64,000 nt of DNA from JAVBQJ01 sp031549115 (GTDB lineage: Bacteria; Verrucomicrobiota; Lentisphaeria; Victivallales; Victivallaceae), in the NCBI GenBank assembly GCA_031549115.1, contig JAVBQJ010000012.1, forward strand, positions 1 through 64,000, in the 5' to 3' direction. How positions within the stretch are numbered: position 1 is the stretch's first letter; the number at the start of each line of letters is the position of its first letter. Below the pieces are notes generated by a model that saw only the letters and a list, made by a program, of their open reading frames with translations, searched no databases and was not told where the DNA came from. The translations under genes and the position numbers were made by a program. This document shows positions 23,897 to 31,863 of this stretch, piece after piece.

Positions 23897-25956
23897 AGCG
23901 AACGCTCTTCGCCCTGCTCGTGTGCTTTGCGGTCGCCTTCGGTTTCCGCTACGGCTTATGCCGCTACGAAGTGGAGCGGCTGAAAGCGGCGGTCGACGCC
24001 GACTTCGCACCGTTTCAGGTGGAGAGCGCCATCGCCTACGCCCAGGTGCGGGCGATTGCGGAGGGCAAAGCCGAAGCCGGCGTGCTGGCGACCGAATCGA
24101 CTGCCGATTTGAGCGCCGACGCCCAGCTTTCGAGCGGAATGGAGACCTTTCTCGGCTATGCGCTGAAGGCAAAGCGCTGGCTGACCGGCTCGCCTGCCGT
24201 CGATCCGGAATATTCGGTTTTCGAAGACAACGGCGCCGATTCCGCCTGGATACGCGCGGTGCTCGCCGCCTGGATCGCGCTGCTGGCCCCGGCGATCTTC
24301 CTGTGGCTGCATTGGGGCGGCATGCCGCGCAAATGGGCATTTTTCGGCGCGCTGCTGTACGTTTTCATGCCGTCGGCGGTCGCCCGTTATACCGGGCAGG
24401 AGCTGCTGAAAGGCGCCTTCGCGCTGCCGTTTGTCGCGGCATACCTGGCAGTATACACCCGCGGCTTCCGCTTCCGGGAGCGCTGGTGCATCCCGGCGGC
24501 GGCGCTGCTGGCCTTCCTGGGGGCGGCCAACTGGGATATGGCGCAGGTGGTATTCGGCGCCTGGGCACTGGCCGAAGCGGCGCGGCGCTTCGCGAACGGC
24601 GAAAAAGACGCCTGGCGCGGCCGGTTGCTGGCGGCGGGCTGGATCGGCATCATTCTGGCGGCGGTATTGCTGCCGTACGGGCGGGCGCACGGTTCGCTGG
24701 CGTCGCCGGTGATTCTGGTGCTGTTCCCGTGGAGCATGGTGCTGCAGCTGCGGGATTGGCGGTGGCGCGGCTGGCTGTGGGGGGCGGCGCTGCTGGCAAT
24801 ATGGTGGGTGGTGGTGCATTCTTCGGCCTTTGCCGGCAATTACGGTCACTTCCGGGAGCTGATCGTCGCCAAATTGCAATTCTGGAATGTCAAACCGGCG
24901 GACCCGGCGCTGCTGACCTTCAACCAGCGCTTCCTGTGGACGCCGGAGCTGCATTCGGCGACCTGGTCGGCGACGCTGCACTTTTTCCCGCTGGCGCTGT
25001 GGATGTGCGGCTTGTTGGCGGCGGTCGGCGTCTGGCGCCGGAGGTGGCGGCAGGAGGTGGCGAAACTGGGGTGGCAATGGATGGCTCCTGCGGCGTTGAG
25101 CATCGGATTCTTCGTCATCTACATTTACATGGTGCGTTTTCACGAGCTGGCGGCGTTGTTTCTGGCGCCGTGGACCGCGTGGAGCTTCCTGGTCTGGTGG
25201 CGCACGCTGCGTCGGAGCTGGAGCAAGGCGCTGCTGGTCGCGCTGATGCTGCTGACGCTGGTCGCGGAGGCGGATATTTCGGCGACCCGTTACCGTTTTT
25301 ATCCGGAAAACATCGGTGTTCAGGCCGATGTGGTGCGGCTGGCGCGCGCGGGCAAACTCGACGGCCGGGTGGTATTGGCGGATCTGGAGTGGAGTTCGCT
25401 GGCGGCGGGGTACGCCGGATGCCGGGTGGTGATTCAGCCGAAGTTCGAACTGGAAGCCGTGCGCCGGGAGGTCGAGCGTTACGTCGAAATCCTGTATCTG
25501 GGCAGCGAAGAGGAGCTGGCGGAGTTCTGCGAACGGCATCAGGTCAGCTATTTCTTTTTCCGGCGCCGGGCTTCGCTCGAAGGGATGGACCCGAACGGCT
25601 ACCGTTACATGGCGTGCGCGCAGGAAATTCCTGCCGAGGCGGTGATCCGGTTGTTGGATTTGAAGCCGTCGCGTTTGCGGCGTTTCCGGCAGGTGGCGTT
25701 GCCGGAGGGGGCGGCGCAGGCGGCGAATAAATTGCGGATTTTCCGCTACGTGACTGGTGACGAACGCGAAATCGCGCTGGGGCTGGCGGAGCGCTCCGTG
25801 GAGGCGTGGCGCGACGGCGAACGAAGCGAGGCGCGGCGGTGGTTGAATTCGGCTTACGCGGTCGATCCGGTGTCGGAGGAGATTCAGGAATTGTGGTTCC
25901 GGATGAACGGCGAAGCGCCGCCGCCACTGGAATTGGCGCCGAAAACACCGAAATAA
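23893..25956 (+). CDS. Large polytopic membrane protein, possibly STT3-like, with soluble C-terminal domain
   Basis: 687 residues from GTG at 23893, overlapping the upstream stop (GTGA). One N-terminal helix, a loop of about 90 residues containing VFEDNGADSAWIR, then about ten hydrophobic helices (to about residue 460) and a soluble tail with LDGRVVLADLEWSSLAAGYAG. The layout (acidic loop after helix 1, multi-helix core, soluble C-terminus) and ALLYVFMPSAVARYTG faintly recall STT3/AglB oligosaccharyltransferases or GT-C enzymes. I see no clear WWDxG motif, so this remains a guess. It is co-translated with a radical SAM enzyme, and a structured repeat follows. Confidence 0.6.
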   Translation: MKRTLFALLVCFAVAFGFRYGLCRYEVERLKAAVDADFAPFQVESAIAYAQVRAIAEGKAEAGVLATESTADLSADAQLSSGMETFLGYALKAKRWLTGSPAVDPEYSVFEDNGADSAWIRAVLAAWIALLAPAIFLWLHWGGMPRKWAFFGALLYVFMPSAVARYTGQELLKGAFALPFVAAYLAVYTRGFRFRERWCIPAAALLAFLGAANWDMAQVVFGAWALAEAARRFANGEKDAWRGRLLAAGWIGIILAAVLLPYGRAHGSLASPVILVLFPWSMVLQLRDWRWRGWLWGAALLAIWWVVVHSSAFAGNYGHFRELIVAKLQFWNVKPADPALLTFNQRFLWTPELHSATWSATLHFFPLALWMCGLLAAVGVWRRRWRQEVAKLGWQWMAPAALSIGFFVIYIYMVRFHELAALFLAPWTAWSFLVWWRTLRRSWSKALLVALMLLTLVAEADISATRYRFYPENIGVQADVVRLARAGKLDGRVVLADLEWSSLAAGYAGCRVVIQPKFELEAVRREVERYVEILYLGSEEELAEFCERHQVSYFFFRRRASLEGMDPNGYRYMACAQEIPAEAVIRLLDLKPSRLRRFRQVALPEGAAQAANKLRIFRYVTGDEREIALGLAERSVEAWRDGERSEARRWLNSAYAVDPVSEEIQELWFRMNGEAPPPLELAPKTPK

Positions 25957-26001
25957 ACTTGCAAATCGCCGAATGCGCACTATCTTTAATGGGCTGTAAT
26001 T

Positions 26002-26278
26002 TCAAAATAAAAAAAAAGAAATTAAAAAATAGAGCCGCGAAGCGGCGGTTCTGCACTCCGTCATACGGAGGCGCGGTCCAGCGGCGAATCCGCTGGGCGC
26101 CGAGGGCGCCGCTGGCGCCCGACAGCGGCGAACCGAACACCACGCGAGCCAGCTGGCGAGCGCTTCCGCCCGAGGCAGCGATGGTGCAGGGAGAGCGAAG
26201 CGATTCCCGGAGCATAGAGCGAACGAGGCGCCGCACCGGCGGCGAAAAACAGGCGACAGAGCGCCGCACCGGCGGCGG
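26002..26278 (+). repeat. Structured intergenic repeat, copy 4
   Basis: Begins with an A-rich tract about 46 bases after the upstream stop and ends before the CoA-transferase gene; both genes run in the same direction. Stems include GCCGC-gaa-GCGGC, CTCCG/CGGAG and CCAGCGG/CCGCTGG. A GGCGCC-rich nested stem follows, then a shortened and altered version of the long penultimate stem and two successive copies of the CGCCGCACCGGCGGCG hairpin, which end at about 26244 and 26278. Confidence 0.83.
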
Positions 26279-26321
26279 TTCGCAATGTGGTGCAACTCTT
26301 AACCACCCACAAGGAAACGGC

Positions 26322-27614
26322 ATGAGAAAAACCGGCGGTTACCGGATAGTCAGCGCCCAGGAGGCGGCCCGCCAGATACGTTCCGGCGACAACATTCACC
26401 TCGGCAGTGTCGCCGGGGTGCCCGGAAACATATTGAAAGCCATTTGCGCGCGCGGCGACGCCGGCGAACTGCGCGATGTCCGCTTTTACCACATCCATAC
26501 CGCTCCCACCTGCGATTACGCCGACCGGCGTTACGAGGGGATTTTCGAAAGCAACAACTTTTTCATCGGCGACAACATGCGCCGCTTCATCCACGCGGGC
26601 TGCGCCGACTACGTCCCGGTGTCGCTGCACGAAAATGCACTGCTCTACCGGGAAAAACGCATTCCATTGCAGGTCGCGCTGGTCCAGGTATCCCCGCCGG
26701 ATGCCCGTGGACGGGTGTCGCTGGGGACTTCGGTGGATATCACCCGGGTTGCGCTCGAACAGGCCGACCTGGTGATCGCGGCGATGAATCCGCATGTGCC
26801 GTTCACCCTGGGCGACGCCCTGATTCCGGAGGAGTGGCTCGATTTCGTGGTCCCGGAGGAGACCCCGGTGGAAACCTGGGAATTTCCGGCGCCGAACGAA
26901 GTCGACCGCGCCATCGCCCGCCACTGCGCCGGACTGATCGAGGACGGCGCCTGCCTGCAGCTCGGCATCGGCTCTTTGCCGAACGCGGTGCTGAGCGAAC
27001 TGGCTCATCACCGCAACCTCGGGCTGCATACCGAAATGTTCGCCTGCGGCGTGCTGCCGCTGGTGGAAAAAGGGGTCATCAACGGCGCCAACAAAGCGAT
27101 CGACCAAGGCAAAATCGTCGCCTCGTTCCTGATGGGACCGCGCAAGCTGTACGACTTCGCCGCCAACAACGAGACCGTGGAGATGCGGTCGGTCGAATAC
27201 ACCAACGATCCCTTTGTCATCGCCCGCAACCCCAAGGTGGTGGCAATCAATTCGGCGATTGAAATCGACCTCACCGGGCAGGTCTGCGCCGATTCGGTGG
27301 GCGAAAAAATGTACTCCGGCGCCGGCGGCCAGCTCGACTTCATCTACGGCGCTTCGCGTTCGGAAGGGGGAAAGGCGATCATCGCCGTGACCTCGCGCAC
27401 CGGCAAAGGGCGCAGCAAAATCGTCCCGACGCTGCAGCCGGGGGCGGGCGTGGTGACGCCGCGGATGCTGGCGCGTTACGTCGTCACCGAATACGGCGTC
27501 GTGGATCTGTCCGGCCGAACCCTGCGGGAACGGGCGCGGCTGCTGATTTCGATTGCGGCGCCGGAGCACCGGGAAATGCTGGAACGCGCCGCATTCGCCC
27601 GCTACGGCCGCTGA
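26322..27614 (+). CDS. Acetyl-CoA hydrolase/transferase family CoA-transferase
   Basis: 430 residues from ATG at 26322 behind AAGGAAA; in-frame sequence further upstream is repeat-derived. Motifs of the acetate/4-hydroxybutyrate CoA-transferase family are present: LGSVAGVPGNIL near the start, LQLGIGSLPNAV, LHTEMFACGVLPL, NSAIEIDLTGQVCADSVG (with the likely catalytic Glu) and GAGGQLDFIYGA. It moves CoA between acetyl- or butyryl-CoA and a carboxylate, typical of fermentative carbon flow. 4-hydroxybutyrate CoA-transferase is the closest type by motif, but the substrate cannot be fixed from sequence. It lies upstream of rpmH without an obvious link. Confidence 0.88.
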   Translation: MRKTGGYRIVSAQEAARQIRSGDNIHLGSVAGVPGNILKAICARGDAGELRDVRFYHIHTAPTCDYADRRYEGIFESNNFFIGDNMRRFIHAGCADYVPVSLHENALLYREKRIPLQVALVQVSPPDARGRVSLGTSVDITRVALEQADLVIAAMNPHVPFTLGDALIPEEWLDFVVPEETPVETWEFPAPNEVDRAIARHCAGLIEDGACLQLGIGSLPNAVLSELAHHRNLGLHTEMFACGVLPLVEKGVINGANKAIDQGKIVASFLMGPRKLYDFAANNETVEMRSVEYTNDPFVIARNPKVVAINSAIEIDLTGQVCADSVGEKMYSGAGGQLDFIYGASRSEGGKAIIAVTSRTGKGRSKIVPTLQPGAGVVTPRMLARYVVTEYGVVDLSGRTLRERARLLISIAAPEHREMLERAAFARYGR

Positions 27615-27795
27615 TTCCGGGATTTTTTCTTGGCAAAAAAGCGGCGCCCGGATTTGCATAACGCGAAGTTCGGGTGTAAATTATAACTTGCTTTGTACGG
27701 AATTTCGCGTCTGGTTTGCTGCCTGAATGGCGGAAGGCGGGGAAATTTAATGGTAATATCAGGTTGAACGAACAGATAAAAGGAAGGATTTCAAG

Positions 27796-27930
27796 ATGAA
27801 AAGAACATTTCAACCGTCGAATCGCAGAAGAAAGCGCCGTATCGGTTTCATGGCGCGCATGGCCACCAAGGGCGGCCGCTCGATTCTGAAGCGTCGCCGC
27901 CAGAAGGGCCGCGCCGTCCTCAGCGCCTGA
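27796..27930 (+). CDS. rpmH: 50S ribosomal protein L34
   Basis: 44 residues, start MKRTFQPSNRRRKRRIGFMA, then MATKGGRSILKRRRQKGR: a full-length, typical bacterial L34. AAGGAAG precedes the ATG. First gene of the rpmH-rnpA-yidD-yidC-jag cluster. dnaA and an obvious origin are not upstream; a CoA-transferase gene is. Confidence 0.97.
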   Translation: MKRTFQPSNRRRKRRIGFMARMATKGGRSILKRRRQKGRAVLSA

Positions 27931-27964
27931 TTTCAACCGCAGCAACAGCTTCAGGATACCCACG

Positions 27965-28396
27965 GTGCCGGCTCCAGAAAAGGCGGAACGCAAGTTTGAT
28001 CATTTGCGCTTCAAAGCAGACTTCGATTATGCACGGTCGCACGGGAATAAAACCGTCGGTCGTGCAATCGTGGTGGTGACGGCGCCGGCGCGAAAGGAAT
28101 GGGCGCGGTGCGGGGTGGTTTGCGGAAAAAAGTATTCGCCTTTGGCGGTGGCCCGCAATCGGGCGAGGCGGCTGTTATGGGAAAGCTTTCGTCATTTGAA
28201 GCAGGAAATCATGCCGGTGGAGCTGGTGTTGATCCCGCGTTACCGGCTGGCGGAGATGAAAGAGCCGGAAGTGCGTGCCGAAATGCGGGCCCTGTTGATC
28301 CGGGCCGGAGTTGTTTCCGCGACAGAACCGATTGGCGGCGAATCCGCAATTGGCCCGGAGTCATCGCCGTCGGCGGCATCCGTTTCTATCAGTTGA
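27965..28396 (+). CDS. rnpA: Ribonuclease P protein component
   Basis: 143 residues from GTG at 27965. FDHLRFKADFDYARSHG and RCGVVCGKKYSPLAVARNRARRLLWESFR contain the RNR RNA-binding signature. It assists the RNase P RNA in maturing tRNA 5' ends. The C-terminal about 25 residues (Gly, Ser, Ala rich) are poorly family-like and overlap yidD in another frame. The position after rpmH supports the call. Confidence 0.93.
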   Translation: MPAPEKAERKFDHLRFKADFDYARSHGNKTVGRAIVVVTAPARKEWARCGVVCGKKYSPLAVARNRARRLLWESFRHLKQEIMPVELVLIPRYRLAEMKEPEVRAEMRALLIRAGVVSATEPIGGESAIGPESSPSAASVSIS

Positions 28397-28617
28397 CGAT
28401 TTCGCCGTGGCTGCCCTGCTGTTGCCGCTTCGAGCCGACCTGTTCACGCTATGCCGTGGAGGCGTTTCAAATCCATGGTTTCTGGCGGGGAAGCCGGCTG
28501 ACGCTCTGGCGGCTGTTGCGGTGCCAGCCGTTCTGCCGGGGCGGATTGGATCCGGTGCCCCGCCGCATATTTCCAAACGGCTCCCGGAAGCGGGAGTGCA
28601 ATAAGGACGAAAAGTGA
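28342..28617 (+). CDS. yidD: Membrane protein insertion efficiency factor YidD
   Basis: The conserved core is unmistakable: IRFYQLTISPWLPCCCRFEPTCSRYAVEAFQIHGFWRGSRL, given here only in part, with LLRCQPFCRGGLDPVP after it. It sits between rnpA and yidC as usual and its stop overlaps the yidC GTG (GTGA). The start is unresolved: in this frame the nearest ATG is at 28177 (deep inside rnpA), and no ATG, GTG or TTG lies between there and the core. The interval given starts at an in-frame ATC at 28342, a rare type of start codon, and should be treated as provisional. The protein is a small peripheral membrane factor that aids YidC. Confidence 0.8.
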   Translation: MRNWPGVIAVGGIRFYQLTISPWLPCCCRFEPTCSRYAVEAFQIHGFWRGSRLTLWRLLRCQPFCRGGLDPVPRRIFPNGSRKRECNKDEK

Positions 28618-30317
28618 AATTCGATAAAGATATCATTCTCGGCGTTATCATTTGCGCAGCGGTTTTACTGCTGTGGCAACCGGTGAGCCGCTATATGGGG
28701 TGGGACTCGCCCCGTACCGCTCCGGCCGCCTCCGCCCCTGCTGCGGTCGCCCCGGTTCTCTCCAAAGACGCCCCCGATACCGCCGACTCCACCCGGACGC
28801 CCCGGCAATTTCAGCCGCTTTCCGACATTCCGGAGTTGCCGCTGCAGGAGTTGGCCGATGAAAAAGTCCGGCTGCTGTTCGCTCCCTCCGCCGGGGTGCT
28901 GGAATCGGCGGAGTTGCTGAACTACTACAAATCCGACCGCGAAACTCCGCTGTCGATCCGGAATCAGGGCCAGTCCACCGACGCGATCCGCCATCCGGGC
29001 GCCCTGGGGGTGACCTCGGCGCAGGATTGGCAGATGCTGGAGGTCGTGGACAATCACAAGGTCGACGACCGGACTTACCAATTGGTGCGGCGGATGTTGT
29101 CCCCGGACGGACGGGAATTTCTGGTGACCCAGAAGTGGACGCTGGCCGGCAACTACCGGATCGACTACCAGCTGACGCTGACCAATCCGAATACCGGCGA
29201 GCCGCTGGTGCTGAAAGACGTGATCGTCGACGGCGGCGATTTGTCCAACTGGACCGAGCTGGCCGGCGACACGGTGCGTTCGGAAAAGCACAACATCGAT
29301 TTCGTCACCTCGGACGGCACCTACGATTCGGTTGACGTCGCCTCCAAAACCTTCGCCGAAGATCTGCGCCGCCAGGCGCGCTGGGTGGCGGTCACCAACA
29401 AATACATCACCAGTTTGCTGTGGGGGGAGACGCCGTTCCAGATTTATGCTTCCAAGGAGCACATGGATTCGCTGAAAGATCCGAATGGGCACTGGGTCGG
29501 CATCATCGGTGGCCGCTATCCGGAGGTGAAGTTGAATCCGGGCGAAAGCCAGTCGTTCAACTTCAAATACTTCGTCGGGCCGAAAATCGCCGACGATCTG
29601 GCGGCGATCGAAGACAGCACGTTGAAGGTGATGCACCTGGCCTGGGGCCCCTTGGACTGGCTGTCGCAATTGCTGCTGAAAATTCTGGTTTTCCTGCATG
29701 GCTGGGTCGATTCGTACGGCTTGAGCATCATCATCCTGACGCTAATGGTCCGGCTGCTGTTCTGGCCGGTGACGATGAAGGCCAACCGGTCGATGAAACG
29801 GATGCAGAAGCTGCAGCCAAAAATCAAAGAGATGCGCGAAAAATACAAGGACGAACCGCCGCAGCAGTTGAACGCGCGGATGATGGAATTGTATCGCCAG
29901 GAAAAGGTCAATCCGTTCGGCGGCTGTCTGCCGATTCTGTTGCAGATTCCGGTGTTCATCGCGTTGTACCAGACCCTGGAGAGTGCGGTACAGCTGCGCC
30001 AGGAGCCGTTCCTGTGGATTCATGACCTGGCGGCGCCGGATACGATCGCGACGATATTCGGCTTGCCGATCCACCCGTTGGCGCTGGCGATGACCGGCTT
30101 GATGGTGGTGCAGCAGCTGATGACGCCGGTGGCGATGGAAGGCATGCAAAAGAAAATGATGATGATGATGCCGATCGTCATGTTGTTCGTATTGTACAAT
30201 TTGCCTTCGGGTTTGACATTGTACTGGACGGTGAGTTCGCTGTTCAGTATCGGGCAGATGTTATGGCAGCGGGTGCGGGAGGATAAACAGCCTCCGTCTC
30301 CAGCCCCGGCCAAATAA
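28614..30317 (+). CDS. yidC: Membrane protein insertase YidC
   Basis: 567 residues from GTG at 28614, overlapping the yidD stop. The N-terminal helix DIILGVIICAAVLLLWQPV is followed by an Ala/Pro-rich stretch, the large periplasmic beta domain (about 80-335) and the conserved C-terminal core of five helices from about 350 (YGLSIIILTLMVRLLFWPVT). NPFGGCLPILLQIPVFIALY is the family signature. It inserts and folds inner-membrane proteins with or without SecYEG. The length and presence of the periplasmic domain indicate a Gram-negative type. Confidence 0.97.
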   Translation: MKFDKDIILGVIICAAVLLLWQPVSRYMGWDSPRTAPAASAPAAVAPVLSKDAPDTADSTRTPRQFQPLSDIPELPLQELADEKVRLLFAPSAGVLESAELLNYYKSDRETPLSIRNQGQSTDAIRHPGALGVTSAQDWQMLEVVDNHKVDDRTYQLVRRMLSPDGREFLVTQKWTLAGNYRIDYQLTLTNPNTGEPLVLKDVIVDGGDLSNWTELAGDTVRSEKHNIDFVTSDGTYDSVDVASKTFAEDLRRQARWVAVTNKYITSLLWGETPFQIYASKEHMDSLKDPNGHWVGIIGGRYPEVKLNPGESQSFNFKYFVGPKIADDLAAIEDSTLKVMHLAWGPLDWLSQLLLKILVFLHGWVDSYGLSIIILTLMVRLLFWPVTMKANRSMKRMQKLQPKIKEMREKYKDEPPQQLNARMMELYRQEKVNPFGGCLPILLQIPVFIALYQTLESAVQLRQEPFLWIHDLAAPDTIATIFGLPIHPLALAMTGLMVVQQLMTPVAMEGMQKKMMMMMPIVMLFVLYNLPSGLTLYWTVSSLFSIGQMLWQRVREDKQPPSPAPAK

Positions 30318-30397
30318 ATCAATGGCTCGTCCGGGATATTCCGCGTTACCGGCCCCCGGACGGCAGAATCACGATTGGTTGTAAGGAGTAAATGGAA

Positions 30398-31033
30398 ATG
30401 AGTGACGAGAAACTGGAAATGCAGAAGGCCAAGGCGCAGCAGACGCTGTCCACGATGCTGAACTACCTGGGACTGGAAGCCACACTGCGGATCGAAGAGA
30501 AGAACAACCGCCTGGCGATCAAGATCAGTTCGAATGAAGCCGGCCGGATCATCGGCCGGAAAGGACAGACGCTGGAAAGCCTCCAGCTGCTGTTGAACCG
30601 GATCATGTTCAAGGGCGAAGAAGAATGCCCGCGCATCGTCCTGGACATCGACGGTTACGGCCGCGACAACACCCGTCCGGAAGAGGGCGCCGGCGAAGAG
30701 GGCGACGGCGATGACGACCGCCAGCCCCGCCGCGAACGTCGCGACCGCCGGGATCGGGATGACCGCGGCCCGCGCGGCGACCGCAGAGAACGCGGCGAAC
30801 GCGGCGAGCACGGCGAACACGGTTCCGGCGTCAGCGAAGAGCAGCTGGTCCAGCAGGCGCTGGATGCCGCCAAAGAGGTCAAGAAGTGGGGCGACCCGGT
30901 AAGCCTGCCGAAAATGAACGCCCACGACCGCCGGATTATCCACATCACGTTGCAGGACGATCCCGAGCTGGTGACCGAGAGCGAAGGCGAAGGCTCGCAG
31001 AAGAAAGTGGTAATCACGCTGAAAAAGGCCTGA
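30398..31033 (+). CDS. jag: Jag/KhpB RNA-binding protein with charged linker
   Basis: 211 residues from ATG at 30398, 9 bases after AAGGAG; an ATG at 30392 is only 3 bases from it. A KH domain with NEAGRIIGRKGQTLESLQ lies near residues 45-75. A linker of about 45 residues rich in Arg, Asp, Gly and Glu follows. The C-terminal part ends in an R3H domain (HDRRIIH). Jag pairs with YidC genomically and binds RNA; in Gram-positives KhpB affects cell division. The classical Jag N-terminal domain is reduced. mnmE, the usual next gene, is absent. Confidence 0.9.
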   Translation: MSDEKLEMQKAKAQQTLSTMLNYLGLEATLRIEEKNNRLAIKISSNEAGRIIGRKGQTLESLQLLLNRIMFKGEEECPRIVLDIDGYGRDNTRPEEGAGEEGDGDDDRQPRRERRDRRDRDDRGPRGDRRERGERGEHGEHGSGVSEEQLVQQALDAAKEVKKWGDPVSLPKMNAHDRRIIHITLQDDPELVTESEGEGSQKKVVITLKKA

Positions 31034-31054
31034 TTCCGCCGATAAGAGAAAAAG

Positions 31055-31100
31055 AGCGCGGCAGGGAAGCTTTATGGCCCCTGCCGCGCTTTATTTTTTT
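31055..31100 (+). terminator. Rho-independent terminator after jag
   Basis: AGCGCGGCAGGG (31055-31066) pairs with CCCTGCCGCGCT (31079-31090), followed by TTATTTTTTT. It closes the rpmH-to-jag transcript. Confidence 0.9.
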
Positions 31101-31150
31101 GACGGTCTCACGTAAATTTCGGCGGGAAGTGCATCAGAACCCGCCGCCAG

Positions 31151-31837
31151 TCACGCGACGACTTCGACGCCGAGAAGACCGGCGAGCTGGGCCGCCTGGG
31201 CGACATTCACCCGGATGCCGCGCAGCTCCGGCGCCCCTTCGCTGAAGCGCATGCCGTCGATCCGGCAGGAGCTGAAATCGATCCCCGCCAGCATGGTGCG
31301 AAAGAACACACTGCGGGAAAACTGCGCCTCCCGCAACTCCACCGTGTTCAACTTGACCTCGGCAAACGAAGTTTCGGAAAAATCGGAACGCAGAATCGAA
31401 ACCCTTTGCCAGCGGCTCCGGTTGAAGTCGGCGTAACGCATACCGGCCTCGCCGAAAACCACCTCGATCAAGCGGCAGTCGCCGAAGTCGGCGCCGATGC
31501 CTTTGATCTCCAGCAACTGCGACTGGTACCAGCGCGAAGCCTGAAAGCTGCCGTTGCTGAGATCCGACTGCGCGAACATGCAGCCGGTGAACGAACAGCG
31601 CGCCAGCGCCGCCTCGGCGAAGCTGCAGCGGTCGAAGAGAACGCCGTCGAAGTTCAGTCCGGAAAAATCCTCCCCGGCGAAACTTCCGGAAAAAATCTTC
31701 CCGCGAATGTCGGAATCCTCCTCCCGCGCTTCCCGCACCAGCGTCTCCCAATCGGAAACCGGCTCCAGCAAAGCGCGCAGACTTTCCAGACGCAACCGGA
31801 GTCCGTCGATACTTTTCCCGTGATCGGAAGTCGTCAC
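31151..31837 (-). CDS. Pentapeptide-repeat protein
   Basis: 228 residues from GTG at 31835-31837, 10 bases after AGGAG; a further upstream ATG would overlap the lipoprotein gene. From about residue 45 to 205 there are repeating A(D/N)(L/F)xx-type units (DFSGLNFDG, VLFDRCSFAEA, ADFNRSRW, IDFSSCRIDG), predicting a right-handed quadrilateral beta-helix. Such proteins often act as binding scaffolds or DNA mimics, but no specific role can be assigned. It starts 27 bp after the lipoprotein stop and is probably co-transcribed with it. Confidence 0.85.
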   Translation of the reverse strand: MTTSDHGKSIDGLRLRLESLRALLEPVSDWETLVREAREEDSDIRGKIFSGSFAGEDFSGLNFDGVLFDRCSFAEAALARCSFTGCMFAQSDLSNGSFQASRWYQSQLLEIKGIGADFGDCRLIEVVFGEAGMRYADFNRSRWQRVSILRSDFSETSFAEVKLNTVELREAQFSRSVFFRTMLAGIDFSSCRIDGMRFSEGAPELRGIRVNVAQAAQLAGLLGVEVVA

Positions 31838-31863
31838 GATACCGTCACTCCTGTGAGGCGTCC

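Noticed and set aside
27615..27795. Possible replication origin before rpmH
   Set aside because: No cluster of DnaA boxes and no dnaA gene are visible here, although rpmH often lies beside the origin.
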